Notes: generated by a model not told the origin, from the sequence alone. 64,000 bases of DNA from Chachezhania antarctica (GCF_003646465.1 NZ_QZEX01000002.1:186001-250000); one strand, 5' to 3'. Shown: positions 1 through 8,362, counted from the first letter of the stretch. Made by a program: numbers and translations.

Positions 1-229
1 CGCGCGGCGCGATCCCGAAGCGGTCGGCATCGTAGCGCGGCATCGACGAATGCATCATCTCGACCGCGCAGCAGGCCAGGCCGAAGGTCATCCAGTGGAG
101 CGAGCCGGTGCGCGCCCAGTTGATGATGTCCTGCGTCGAGGTCAGCAGGAAGCCGCGGTCTTCGAGTTCCCGGTTGAACGCCTGTGCGTTCACGTCCGGG
201 TCGGCGCCGGCGGTGTTCGGGCCTGTCAT
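1..229 (-). CDS. nuoB: NADH-quinone oxidoreductase subunit B, N-terminal part (gene runs off the window)
   Basis: NuoB is the peripheral-arm subunit of respiratory complex I that carries the terminal 4Fe-4S cluster N2 and hands electrons to ubiquinone. Only about 76 N-terminal codons are in the window. The translation contains the diagnostic ACCAVEMMH segment, whose paired cysteines are cluster ligands in this family, followed by [11 protein letters not shown]. The ATG overlaps the nuoA stop codon by one base (TGATG on the minus strand), the usual nuoA-nuoB coupling. The rest of the nuo operon should lie to the left of the window. Confidence 0.96.
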   Translation of the reverse strand, partial: MTGPNTAGADPDVNAQAFNRELEDRGFLLTSTQDIINWARTGSLHWMTFGLACCAVEMMHSSMPRYDADRFGIAPR

Positions 230-603
230 CACTCCCATTCCAGCGCTCCCTTCTTCCATTCGTAAGCAAAGCCGATCGTCAGGACGCCCAGGAAGACGAT
301 CATCGACCAGAACCCGACCATCGACACGTCCTTGAACGCGGTGGCCCATGGGAACAGGAAGGCGATTTCCAGATCGAAGATGATGAAGAGGATCGACACC
401 AGGTAGAATCGGATATCGAATTTCATCCGAGCGTCATCGAACGCGTTGAACCCGCATTCGTAGGCCGAGACCTTCTCGGGGTCGGGATTCCGCACCGCGA
501 TGAGAATGGCCGACGCGGCAAGCGCAATGGCCAAGCCAATCGCTACGGCCAGAAAGATAAGGATGGGCAAGTAGTCTCTGAGAAGATCTTCCAAGACTGA
601 CAA
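229..603 (-). CDS. nuoA: NADH-quinone oxidoreductase subunit A
   Basis: NuoA is a small membrane subunit of complex I at the junction of the membrane and peripheral arms. The 124-residue product has three predicted membrane helices (about residues 12-35, 65-88 and 95-115). It carries the family signature around [19 protein letters not shown] and [13 protein letters not shown], where the acidic residues are conserved and functionally important. Length is normal for the family. It is the first nuo gene, and the stretch upstream to the small gene ending at 878 should hold the operon promoter. Confidence 0.97.
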   Translation of the reverse strand: MSVLEDLLRDYLPILIFLAVAIGLAIALAASAILIAVRNPDPEKVSAYECGFNAFDDARMKFDIRFYLVSILFIIFDLEIAFLFPWATAFKDVSMVGFWSMIVFLGVLTIGFAYEWKKGALEWE

Positions 604-799
604 CCTTTCCCGGCACCTCGACGGGTGCCGCGCATGAGCCGGGTCATGGGGGATTGTCTACCGCCGTGGCGAGACAGGGTCAACCGAACCCGCCACATCA
701 TCGCGGGCCGGATCGCCGCAGGTGACAGATGCCAAAAGCTTGGGCGACGCGGGCCCGCATGCCGGCCAGAACGGGCCGAAACGACTGATTTTCCGGGCT

Positions 800-818
800 G
801 GATGACGAAACGTCATCC
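800..818. promoter_or_regulatory. Perfect inverted repeat upstream of nuoA
   Basis: GGATGACG-AAA-CGTCATCC is a perfect 8 bp inverted repeat with a 3 base centre, about 200 bases upstream of nuoA and 60 bases past the stop of the small minus-strand gene. It has no T tract on either side. It could be an operator for the nuo operon or a weak terminator of the small gene; the sequence alone does not decide. The rest of 604-877 shows no gene. Confidence 0.35.
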
Positions 819-877
819 TGTGACGCGCGCGTCCTCCGCCGGGGGGGGCAGTGGGATACCAGGCGCCAAAAAGTGAA

Positions 878-1075
878 TCAAACTGTCCGGATGACGAAGC
901 TCATGCCGGACTGTTGCGCCCAGAACTCACCTTTCGGGTTCGCGCGGAAGGTCATCGCTACGCCGGCCATGTTGATCCGCACCTGCTTCGACGACCGCGT
1001 CACAACGATCCCTTCCACGATTTTCCCCGAGTCCGTGCATTCAACCCGCACGTTCCCGCCTTCAACGATCTTCAT
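878..1075 (-). CDS. Small conserved-looking protein of unknown function (65 residues)
   Basis: I do not recognise the family. The ATG at 1075 follows an AGGGGGA ribosome-binding site, and the product begins MKIVEGGNVRVEC. It alternates short beta-like segments (VRVEC, KIVEGIVVTR, KQVRINMAG, MTFRANPKGEFWA), suggesting a small all-beta fold. A longer reading to 1192 exists, but its extra N-terminal residues look like non-coding sequence. It lies upstream of and on the same strand as nuoA, separated by about 275 bases, so co-transcription is not evident. No signal peptide or membrane segment. Confidence 0.6.
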   Translation of the reverse strand: MKIVEGGNVRVECTDSGKIVEGIVVTRSSKQVRINMAGVAMTFRANPKGEFWAQQSGMSFVIRTV

Positions 1076-1240
1076 CCTGCCCGTCCCCCTGTAACCCGAC
1101 TCGCCTGAGTGCGGGGTACGGGGAGCATACGTCATCGGCGTGACAGAACGCACTTTCATCGCGCCGGAGAGGTTGCGTCGGCCGGATCTCACCGTTCAGG
1201 CAAGGCACCGAACGCCCTTGAAGAGCATGCCTTGCTCAAT

Positions 1241-1310
1241 GCCGCGCGACGCGGCAAGGTCTGCCATGGGCAGACGAGGCTTTGACACATTCAGGCGCTG
1301 CGCCGAATGA
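1241..1310 (+). promoter_or_regulatory. Two adjacent hairpins and a possible promoter before the amidotransferase gene
   Basis: GCCGCG-CGA-CGCGGC (1241-1255) and GTCTGCC-ATG-GGCAGAC (1259-1275) are two perfect short inverted repeats spaced by three bases. A consensus-like -35 box TTGACA follows at 1282-1287, with only a weak GAATGA at the expected -10 distance. The ATG of the downstream gene is at 1351. The hairpins may be operator half-structures or mark the end of an upstream transcript. Confidence 0.35.
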
Positions 1311-1350
1311 ACCCGTCGGGCTTATGTTCAAGTCAAAAGTTAGGAAAAAC

Positions 1351-2301
1351 ATGTGCCGCGTCTTCGCCTATATCGGCCCGGAAATACCGCTTGAAAGCCT
1401 GCTTCTCGAGCCGGAAAACAGCCTGATCAACCAGAGCCTGGACCCGGAGCTTCATCCGCATCTTCAATTGGCTGGCTGGGGATTTGGAGCGTGGAGCAAA
1501 CACCTTCTGAAGCCGGAAGAGCCGTTCCTTTACCACAGGCCCAAGGCGGCCTTCTACGACGACAACGTACAGGGGATCATACCCAGCCTTCAGGGCAGCA
1601 CCCTGCTCGCGCATGTCAGAGCGTCGAGTTATCATGCCGGGGTTGTCCTGACCGATGAGAATTGTCATCCCTTCACCTTCGAGGGTACGCCGTGGATCAT
1701 TGCCCAGAACGGCGCGTTGCCGAACTGGAGGTTGCTGCAAAGGGAATTGCTGCCGCATTTCGAGGATCGGTATCTGAAGCAGATAAAGGGCACCACCGAC
1801 ACGGAGTTCCTTTTTGCCCTGCTGCTGTCATTGCTTGACGGCGACAGCGACGAAAACGTCAAGAAAGGGTTCGAAAAACTTCTGGAGGTCATTGTTCAGG
1901 CAATGGAAAAGCTTGGCCTGCCTGCCCTGACCAAATTGAAGATCGCCCTGGTCGCTCCGGGTCGGATCATCGGCGTCAATTACGGCTGCGGGCATGACGG
2001 AGAGACCCACGTCGCCGGCGACTGGAAGAACCTGCGGCCCTCTGCGGACGGCGAAGGCGACATGGCGCTGTCGATGCTGCTGGAACCCATGTATCTGCTG
2101 ATGGGAAAGAACTTTCTGGATCATGAGAAATCCTACAAGGTCGATGCCTGCCCGGACGGCGAAGCCACATCCGCCATATTCGCGTCCGAGCCCTTGACCG
2201 AAGATGGCGACGAATGGCTGAACATCGAATTCGGTGAAATCGTGGCCCTTGAGCGAAAGGGCGAACATATTACGAAGAAGGTGAGCAAACTGAAGATGTG
2301 A
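1351..2301 (+). CDS. Class II glutamine amidotransferase domain protein (YafJ/EgtC-like)
   Basis: The protein belongs to the Ntn-hydrolase glutamine amidotransferases: after methionine removal the N-terminal residue is Cys (MCRVFAYIG), the nucleophile that releases ammonia from glutamine or cleaves a related gamma-glutamyl amide. Supporting motifs are a HVRASSYHAG-like strand near residue 90, QNGALPNW near 117 and TTDTEF near 149, matching the glutamine-binding signature of this fold. No synthase domain follows; the whole protein is the 316-residue glutaminase fold. The ATG at 1351 was preferred over 1282 because Cys must be residue 2 and AGGAAAA sits just before it. Third-position GC is lower than in neighbours, hinting at transfer. 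The acceptor is unknown. Confidence 0.85.
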   Translation: MCRVFAYIGPEIPLESLLLEPENSLINQSLDPELHPHLQLAGWGFGAWSKHLLKPEEPFLYHRPKAAFYDDNVQGIIPSLQGSTLLAHVRASSYHAGVVLTDENCHPFTFEGTPWIIAQNGALPNWRLLQRELLPHFEDRYLKQIKGTTDTEFLFALLLSLLDGDSDENVKKGFEKLLEVIVQAMEKLGLPALTKLKIALVAPGRIIGVNYGCGHDGETHVAGDWKNLRPSADGEGDMALSMLLEPMYLLMGKNFLDHEKSYKVDACPDGEATSAIFASEPLTEDGDEWLNIEFGEIVALERKGEHITKKVSKLKM

Positions 2302-2349
2302 ACGCCCGCGCCAAACGCGCTGGCAGTCGCACCCGCTGGAGAATGATCC

Positions 2350-2934
2350 ATGGCTGATCGCTATCAGAACTTCAAAGACCTCGCCGCCGATATGAAGCCG
2401 GACGTCGATTACCGGATCCGGAGCGAGGATCGGGGCACGAACGCCGTGATCCTCGCCCCTCATGGCGGGTCGATAGAGCCCGAAACAGCCGAAATCGCCG
2501 CAGCGATTGCGGGCACCGACCTGTCGTTCTATGCCTTCGAGGCCCTGAAACCCGGGGCGCACGGCGACTTTCACATAACGTCGCATCGCTTCGATGAACC
2601 CGTTGCCATTGCCCTTGTCGGCACAGCTTCGACTGCGGTGGCGATCCATGGGCGCAAGGACGACGGCAGCGACGCGGTATGGCTGGGGGGCCGCGCAACC
2701 GATTTGCGCGATGCCATCGGCCAATCGCTGCGCGACGCCGGTTTCGGGGCCATCCCGAACAAGACCCTGCCCGGCGTGCACGCGTTAAACATCTGCAACC
2801 GGACACGCTCTGGCAAAGGGGTACAACTTGAGCTTCCACGTGCGCTGCGTCGCAGGCTGGCAGAAGACAAGACGGCCCTTGACGACTTCTGCGCGGCCAT
2901 CCGGAACGGTATCACGTCTGCGCCCACCGACTGA
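2350..2934 (+). CDS. Poly-gamma-glutamate hydrolase-like zinc amidohydrolase
   Basis: The 194-residue protein resembles the phage/YjqB-type poly-gamma-glutamate hydrolase family (PF05908), zinc enzymes of the carboxypeptidase fold that cut gamma-linked glutamate polymers. Visible are APHGGSIEPETAEIA (residues 37-51, His and Glu as likely zinc ligands), the FHITSHRFDEP segment, VAIHGRKDDGS with a further His, and a C-terminal LPGVHALNICNR block. It has no signal peptide, so any substrate would be cytoplasmic or the protein leaves with a lytic system. It starts 48 bases after the amidotransferase on the same strand, with GGAG before the ATG, so the two probably share a transcript. Confidence 0.75.
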   Translation: MADRYQNFKDLAADMKPDVDYRIRSEDRGTNAVILAPHGGSIEPETAEIAAAIAGTDLSFYAFEALKPGAHGDFHITSHRFDEPVAIALVGTASTAVAIHGRKDDGSDAVWLGGRATDLRDAIGQSLRDAGFGAIPNKTLPGVHALNICNRTRSGKGVQLELPRALRRRLAEDKTALDDFCAAIRNGITSAPTD

Positions 2935-2965
2935 AAGATCAGATGGCGGCACCAGCGTTCGGCCA

Positions 2966-4747
2966 TCACCGCCCGATCGCATAGGCCTGCATCAGCCGCG
3001 GTGTCGCCGCCGCCCGGATCAGCCCGTCGTGATTGCGCGAGGCCGCCGTCAGCCGCCCCGCCGTCCAGGGCGGTGTCAGGTTCACGCCATGCCCCTTCGC
3101 CCGCAGGGCCGAGATCACCTCTTCCCCCACGCTCTCCTCGATCATCATCTCGCCCGGCATGGCCGAGCGCGGATAGAACGAGCCGGTGAAATGCTGCGAA
3201 TGGAACAGCGGCGCGTCTATGGCCTCCTGCAGGTTCATGCCGTGGTCCACGTGATGCAGGAACCAGACGAGCTGCCACTGGTCCTGCTGGTCTCCACCCG
3301 GGGTGCCGAAGGCCAGCGCCTCGCCATCAGGTCCGAAAGCCAGGCTGGGCGTCAGCGTCGTGCGCGGCCGCGCGCCGGGGCGGAGCGACTGGTTCAGCCC
3401 CTCCTCCAGCCAGTACATCTGCGCACGGGAATTCAGGCAAAACCCCAGCTCCGGGATCACCGGGCTGGATTGCAGCCACCCGCCCGACGGCGTGACAGAG
3501 ATCATGTTGCCCTCGGCGTCGATCACATCCAGATGGACCGTGTCCCCCTTGCGGTCGGCCAGGTGCGCCATCGTGGGCTCGGCCGCGTCCCGGTTGCCGG
3601 TGAGGCTTGCCGCACGGTGCAGAACGCCATCCGCCAGCGCCTCGTATCCCGGCAGACGGCTGGGGCGTTGCTCCGCCGATGCGATGGCCCCGATCAGCGC
3701 CGCGCGTTCGGCTGTGTGTTCGGCGGACAGCAGTGCCTCAAGCGGCACATCCACGACATCGGGATCGCCGTAATAGGCTTCCCGGTCGGCGAAGGCGAGC
3801 TTCATGGCCTCGATCACGAGGTGTATGAACTCGGCCCCGTTCGGGTCCATCGCGGCAATGTCGTACCCTTCCAGCAGCGCGAGCGCCTGCAACATTACAG
3901 GTCCCTGCCCCCAAGGCCCGGTCTTCAGCACCTGCCAGCCGCGGTAATCGCCCGAGACCGGCGGCTCGTAGCTGGCCTGCCAGCCGGCCATGTCCTGCCC
4001 CGTCAGCACACCCTTGTGCCGCTGGCCGGAGCCGTCCATCGCCTCGGTTCCCTTGACAAACCGGTCGACCGCCTCCGCCACGAAGCCTTGCGACCAGGCG
4101 TTGCGCGCAGCCTCGATCTGCGCCTCGCGGCCCCTGACGGATTCGGCCTCTGACAGAATGCGTTCCCACGTGTCGGCCAGCACCGGGTTGGCGAAAAGCG
4201 TCCCGCCCGTGGGCGCCTTGCCGCCGGGCATCCACGTGTGGGCAGAGGTCGGCCAGTGATCGGTGAAGAAGCCCGCCAGATCGGCAATCGTATCGGCCGC
4301 ACGCTGCAGGATCGGGTGGCCGTGGCGGGCGTAACGGATCGCGGGTTCCAGCACATCGCGCAGGGACATCGTGCCGTGATCGCGCAAAAGCAGCATCCAG
4401 CCGTCGAAGGCGCCGGGAATCACGGTGGCCAATAGGCCGGAGCCCGGGATCTGTGCCAGCCCTTCGTTCCGGTAATGCGCGATGGTCGCCCCGGCAGGCG
4501 CGGTGCCCTGAGCGCACAGCACCTCGGTCTTGCCCGTCTTGGCCGACCGGAAGATGGCCGGGAATTCCCCGCCCGGGCCGTTCAGGTGGGGTTCGACCAC
4601 CTGCAGCGTGAAGCCTGTGGCCACGGCGGCGTCGAAGGCATTGCCGCCACGCTCCAGCATGCCCATGCCGACCGCCGAGGCGATCCAGTGGGTCGAGGTG
4701 ACGGCCCCGAAGGTGCCGGTGATCTCGGGTCTGGTGGTGAATGTCAT
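2966..4747 (-). CDS. ggt: Gamma-glutamyltransferase family protein
   Basis: An Ntn hydrolase that transfers or hydrolyses gamma-glutamyl groups, for example from glutathione. The precursor is expected to self-cleave before the catalytic threonine, here Thr403 in GDTVHLDVID. Other family landmarks are GGNAFDAAVA (34-43), EPHLNGPGG (52-60) and PRTTLTPSLAFGPDG plus GTPGGDQQDQW near 460-490, the oxyanion and glutamate-binding region. No export signal is seen, in line with the cytoplasmic YwrD-like branch rather than periplasmic GGT. Length (593) is normal. It converges on the hydrolase-like gene at 2350. Confidence 0.92.
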   Translation of the reverse strand: MTFTTRPEITGTFGAVTSTHWIASAVGMGMLERGGNAFDAAVATGFTLQVVEPHLNGPGGEFPAIFRSAKTGKTEVLCAQGTAPAGATIAHYRNEGLAQIPGSGLLATVIPGAFDGWMLLLRDHGTMSLRDVLEPAIRYARHGHPILQRAADTIADLAGFFTDHWPTSAHTWMPGGKAPTGGTLFANPVLADTWERILSEAESVRGREAQIEAARNAWSQGFVAEAVDRFVKGTEAMDGSGQRHKGVLTGQDMAGWQASYEPPVSGDYRGWQVLKTGPWGQGPVMLQALALLEGYDIAAMDPNGAEFIHLVIEAMKLAFADREAYYGDPDVVDVPLEALLSAEHTAERAALIGAIASAEQRPSRLPGYEALADGVLHRAASLTGNRDAAEPTMAHLADRKGDTVHLDVIDAEGNMISVTPSGGWLQSSPVIPELGFCLNSRAQMYWLEEGLNQSLRPGARPRTTLTPSLAFGPDGEALAFGTPGGDQQDQWQLVWFLHHVDHGMNLQEAIDAPLFHSQHFTGSFYPRSAMPGEMMIEESVGEEVISALRAKGHGVNLTPPWTAGRLTAASRNHDGLIRAAATPRLMQAYAIGR

Positions 4748-4810
4748 GCGTGCCTCCTTGCGTCGGGGGCAACATGCCTGATGCGACGTATCAAGGCCAG
4801 CAGAGCTCGA

Positions 4811-5821
4811 TCAGCCGTGCGACGCGCCCGCAACATCATCGGGATCGTCGAGCGATCCCGACAGGCGGAAATCGCGCACCATGTGTTCGGGCCAAGCCCG
4901 GCCACATTCCGTGATGATCAGGATCACGGACGACCCCGGAAGAACGGCCTGCGTTGCGCGGTCCATGGCCAGACAGAGCTGGTCGACAAGCTTCGCCGTC
5001 ACCGCGCGACCCGGGTCGTAATAGGCCGAAACTGCGTAGCTGCGGCCCATCTTCATGACCGACAGGTCGATGAGGCGCCCGCCGTCCTCGGCCAGAACCG
5101 GGCGGACGGCCCGGCGGATGATCGCGATCTCGCGCGGGTCGGCGGTGACGCCCGCCAGTTCCCGCAGGCCCGCGCGGAAGTCGAAGACATAGCGGCCCAC
5201 GACGGCGGCACACAGGATCAGCACGATGATCGAATCGCCCACCGGCGCGATGGGGGCCAGGAACCCGTCGCTGAAAAAGTGCATGGCCAGAAGCCCGACC
5301 CCGGCAGCACCGGTCAGGAGACCGTCGAAGGCGGCGCCGTTGGCTTCCATCTTCAGGATCTCGCTGCGCTTGCCACCCGCCAGCCACGACCGGCGGTGCG
5401 ACAGCCACAGCAGAACGCAGGTCAGCCCGATCACGACGAAGTAGAAGATGACCGGGCCGAAGACGATCTCTTCGGGCGGGTGACCTTGGGTGTAGGCCCA
5501 GATGTGCTTGATCGACGAGAGCATCGCGAACAGCATCAGGCCCAGCAGGGACAGCGACCGGAAGGTGGTGAAGATCGCCTCGTCCGCCGCATAGCCGAAC
5601 GGGCGGAAGCGGTCGGGGCCGTCTTCGGCCCGGGCGCTGATCCGGCGGCCCACCACGGCGGCGGTGAACCCGATCGTCGAGAACAGCCCGTCGACAAGGA
5701 TCGCGTTCGAATGGGACAGCACGGCGCAGATCACACCGGTGACCCCCATGAACAGGTTCGCCCACATGCTGATGACAAGCGCGCGGCGTTCGATCTGCTG
5801 GCCGGTTTTCTGATCGGTCAC
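4811..5821 (-). CDS. Cation diffusion facilitator (CDF) family transporter
   Basis: A 336-residue inner-membrane protein of the CDF type, which exports divalent metal ions by proton antiport. About six helices are visible between residues 14 and 210, with the CDF-typical SHSNAILVDGLFSTIGF segment in helix 2 (Asp as metal ligand) and a second MEANGAAFDGLLTGAAG segment further on. The last ~110 residues form the soluble C-terminal domain expected to dimerise and sense metal. It starts with ATG after GGAGGCC. Substrate (Zn, Fe, Co or Mn) cannot be told from sequence. It sits between ggt and the one-carbon genes without obvious link. Confidence 0.85.
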   Translation of the reverse strand: MTDQKTGQQIERRALVISMWANLFMGVTGVICAVLSHSNAILVDGLFSTIGFTAAVVGRRISARAEDGPDRFRPFGYAADEAIFTTFRSLSLLGLMLFAMLSSIKHIWAYTQGHPPEEIVFGPVIFYFVVIGLTCVLLWLSHRRSWLAGGKRSEILKMEANGAAFDGLLTGAAGVGLLAMHFFSDGFLAPIAPVGDSIIVLILCAAVVGRYVFDFRAGLRELAGVTADPREIAIIRRAVRPVLAEDGGRLIDLSVMKMGRSYAVSAYYDPGRAVTAKLVDQLCLAMDRATQAVLPGSSVILIITECGRAWPEHMVRDFRLSGSLDDPDDVAGASHG

Positions 5822-5902
5822 GGCGGGGCCTCCTGTGCGTCTGACACCCGGCTTAGCCCGGCCGGGCGTTCAGGTCGACAGGCACAGCGGCGCGGGCCCA
5901 TT

Positions 5903-5927
5903 GGGAAGCCGCCCCAAGCGGCTTCCC
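5903..5927 (-). terminator. Hairpin after the methyltransferase gene
   Basis: GGGAAGCCGC-CCCAA-GCGGCTTCCC is a perfect 10 bp stem just past the minus-strand stop at 5937. No T tract follows, so it may protect the 3' end or act with Rho rather than be a classical intrinsic terminator. Confidence 0.6.
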
Positions 5928-5936
5928 AGCGTAAGG

Positions 5937-6995
5937 TTACGCGCGGCGGCGACGTCCACCGGGACGGCCACGGCGGCCGCCGCCTTCGCCGGCCTCACCG
6001 GGAGGCTTGTTGAAAGCGATCCAGGCCGATCCGTGGGGATCGCGGTCGCAAAGGAAGTTGGCGGCGCGGATGGCCTCCATCTCCTTGCCCGGACGCGGCA
6101 GGGTCGAGCCCAGGCCAAAGAGCGTCACGAAGGTTTCATCGTCCATGCCCTCGGGGATCACGATCCCCAGCGCTTCGACCTCGGCCTTCTTCTCGGCAAT
6201 CTTGGCTTGCGGGATGGGCAGCGCCACCGGGTTCATGATCGCAGACGTCATCCCGGCGCTCATCGCCATCGGCAGGAAGGCGTTGTTGATCCCGTGCCGG
6301 TTCGGCAGCCCAAAGGAAATATTCGACGCGCCGCAGGTCGTGTTCACGCCCAGTTCGTCCCGCAGACGGCGGACCAGCGTAAAGACCTGCACGCCGGCCG
6401 TCCCCATCGCGCCCACCGGCATCACCAGCGGATCGACCACGATGTCATGGGCCGGAATGCCGAAATCGGCGGCGCGTTCCACGATCTTCTTGGCCACGGC
6501 AAAGCGCACGTCCGGATCTTCCGAAATCCCGGTATCGTCGTTGGAAATCGCCACCACCGGCACGTTGTACTTCTTCACCAGCGGGAACACGAACTCCATC
6601 CGTTCCTCTTCCCCGGTGACGGAGTTCACGAGCGGCCGACCCTCGCAGATCTCCAGCCCCGCCTCCAGCGCGCCGGGGACCGAGCTGTCGATGCACAGCG
6701 GCACGTCGACCAGCCCCTGCACCAGTTCGACCACCTTGCGCATCAGCGGCGGCTCGGTCTCGTTCGGGTTGGGGTTGGAGTTGTAGACGACGCCCGCATT
6801 GATATCGAGCACCGTGGCCCCGGCCGCAACCTGCGCGATGGCGTCCTTTTCCACGGTCGAGAAATCGCCCGCCTCAAGCTCGGCCGCCAGTTTCTTGCGG
6901 CCGGTCGGGTTGATCCGTTCGCCGATCACGCAGAAGGGCTGATCGAAGCCGATGATGGCGGTCTTGGATTTGCTTTCCAGCACGGTGCGGGTCAT
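5937..6995 (-). CDS. Methyltetrahydrofolate:corrinoid methyltransferase, one part of a split methionine synthase
   Basis: The protein has the dihydropteroate-synthase-like TIM barrel that moves the methyl group of 5-methyltetrahydrofolate to a corrinoid protein. Visible are IGERINPTGRKKL (27-39), a folate-binding motif of MetH/AcsE-type enzymes, DINAGVVYNSNPNPNET, PLCIDSS and the NSVTGEEERM block. It lacks the homocysteine-binding and B12-binding domains of full MetH, as expected for the three-part MetH known from Rhodobacterales. The C-terminus is an unusual Gly/Arg-rich tail (GEGGGRRGRPGGRRRRA). It follows the MetF-like gene on the same strand with an 85 base gap. The corrinoid and homocysteine components are not in the window. 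Confidence 0.88.
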   Translation of the reverse strand: MTRTVLESKSKTAIIGFDQPFCVIGERINPTGRKKLAAELEAGDFSTVEKDAIAQVAAGATVLDINAGVVYNSNPNPNETEPPLMRKVVELVQGLVDVPLCIDSSVPGALEAGLEICEGRPLVNSVTGEEERMEFVFPLVKKYNVPVVAISNDDTGISEDPDVRFAVAKKIVERAADFGIPAHDIVVDPLVMPVGAMGTAGVQVFTLVRRLRDELGVNTTCGASNISFGLPNRHGINNAFLPMAMSAGMTSAIMNPVALPIPQAKIAEKKAEVEALGIVIPEGMDDETFVTLFGLGSTLPRPGKEMEAIRAANFLCDRDPHGSAWIAFNKPPGEAGEGGGRRGRPGGRRRRA

Positions 6996-7034
6996 GTGAG
7001 GCCCTTTCAGGGTCTTTCAATAAGGTACAATCGA

Positions 7035-7056
7035 CCGGCCGCAGAAATGCGGCCGG
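7035..7056 (-). terminator. Hairpin between the MetF-like and methyltransferase genes
   Basis: CCGGCCGCA-GAAA-TGCGGCCGG, a perfect 9 bp stem, lies 24 bases beyond the stop of the reductase gene in the minus direction and before the methyltransferase. It has no strong T tract, so partial termination or RNA stabilisation within the operon is more likely than a full stop. Confidence 0.55.
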
Positions 7057-7080
7057 CAGGCAACGGGCGTGTCCGGGCCT

Positions 7081-8016
7081 TCAGCCGTTCACGGGCCGGG
7101 CGGCATCGCCGCCGTTCTCGGTCGCCCAGGTCGCATTCGTCTTGATACCGCCCAGCGGGAAGAAATGCACCCGTTCGATGTTGAAATCGGGGTTGGCAGC
7201 CTTGTGCGCGGCCAGCTTGGCGACGACGTCCGAAGGCTCGTACGGCATCATCAGCTTGGTCACGTCCATCGCGCGCTTCTGCAGGACCTTCAGCGACGGG
7301 CCCACACCGCAGGCGATGGCGAACTTGATCAGCGTCTGCAGCTTCGCAGGCCCTGCCACGCCGATATGGATCGGGATGTCGATGCCCGCGTCCTTCAGGC
7401 TGTCGGCCCACTTGATGATCGGACCCGCGTCGAAGGCGAACTGGGTCGCGATGGCCATTTCGGCATCGGTGCGGGTGGAGAAATCCTGCTTCCACCGCAG
7501 CGCCGCATCGACATTGGCAAAGCCGCCTTTCGGGTCGATGTCGCGGTTGCCTTCGGGGTGCCCGGCCACGTGCAGGCGCTTGAAGCCCGCCTTGTCGAAG
7601 AGCCCGGTTTCCATCATCTGCATTGAGCTGTCGAAATCGCCCGCGGGCTGATCGACGCCACCGGCCAGCAGCAGCGCCTGGTCGACGCCCGCCTCGCCCT
7701 GGTAGCGGGCGATCCAGTCGGCGAGCGTGCCCTTGTCGGCGATGATCCGCGCCGGGAAATGCGGCATGACGGTGAAGCCTTCGCCGGCGATGCGCGCGGC
7801 AGTGGCGACCATGTCCTCGATCGGGGTGCCCGCGATATGCGCGATGTAGACGCGCGTGCCGGCGGGCAGGATGTCGGCGAAACATTCCACCTTCTCGGCC
7901 GTGCGGGGCATGACCTCGATCGAATAGCCTTCGAGGAAGGTTTCAACCTGCGGATTGCGCGGCGTGCTGGGCGCTTGGGCCAGGTCTTCACGTCGCTTGA
8001 AGTTCAGAAGGGCCAT
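7081..8016 (-). CDS. metF: Methylenetetrahydrofolate reductase (MetF-like)
   Basis: MetF reduces 5,10-methylenetetrahydrofolate to 5-methyltetrahydrofolate with FAD, supplying the methyl group for methionine. The 311-residue product shows the TIM-barrel pattern: IEVMPRTAEKV near 30, TRVYIAHIAGTPIEDM near 52, MPHFPARII near 77, ALLLAGGVDQPAGDF near 108 and a GHPEGN motif near 138 (family HPEGH-like). The ATG at 8016 has GGAGG ahead of it and is preferred to a TTG at 8031. It sits between the small virulence-factor-domain gene and the methyl-folate:corrinoid methyltransferase, matching sequential reactions. Confidence 0.88.
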   Translation of the reverse strand: MALLNFKRREDLAQAPSTPRNPQVETFLEGYSIEVMPRTAEKVECFADILPAGTRVYIAHIAGTPIEDMVATAARIAGEGFTVMPHFPARIIADKGTLADWIARYQGEAGVDQALLLAGGVDQPAGDFDSSMQMMETGLFDKAGFKRLHVAGHPEGNRDIDPKGGFANVDAALRWKQDFSTRTDAEMAIATQFAFDAGPIIKWADSLKDAGIDIPIHIGVAGPAKLQTLIKFAIACGVGPSLKVLQKRAMDVTKLMMPYEPSDVVAKLAAHKAANPDFNIERVHFFPLGGIKTNATWATENGGDAARPVNG

Positions 8017-8065
8017 TGCCGCCTCCACCAATCGATGCGGGAGGATCCCGCGTTGCGCCCGGGGC

Positions 8066-8362
8066 TTACGCCCAACCGTCGTTTTCGATCATGGCCCGGA
8101 GTCTTTCCGGACCATATTCCGCCTCAAGGCGCGCGGCTTCTGCCTCGGCCACCTCGTCCGGGGTGCCTTCGACCGTGCCAGAGGGCGACTTGCGCCATTC
8201 GGCCAGGTAGGCATCCGTATCCCCGGCACCGGTTTTCATCGCCGCGCGGTCAATGGCCTGCTCGAACCGCTCCGCGAGAACCTTCTTGGAACCGCGACGG
8301 CCCTTGCCGACGATGACCTGGGCGGGGATGTCGCGCCAGTAGACGATGGTAACTTCCGGCAT
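8066..8362 (-). CDS. Small virulence-factor-domain protein (PF13769-like)
   Basis: A 98-residue soluble protein that matches the short family annotated as virulence factor, a name with no established mechanism. Recognisable parts are the N-terminal EVTIVYWRDIPAQVIVGKGRR strand region and LAERFEQAIDRAAM; the rest is charged and helical. It is the first gene of a minus-strand group with metF and the methyltransferase (35-50 base gap), so a role linked to methyl-folate or B12-dependent methylation is a reasonable inference. The RBS AAAAAGGGA precedes the ATG. The 284 bases upstream hold the divergent promoters of this operon and the ppx gene; I saw no SAM riboswitch there. Confidence 0.75.
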   Translation of the reverse strand: MPEVTIVYWRDIPAQVIVGKGRRGSKKVLAERFEQAIDRAAMKTGAGDTDAYLAEWRKSPSGTVEGTPDEVAEAEAARLEAEYGPERLRAMIENDGWA

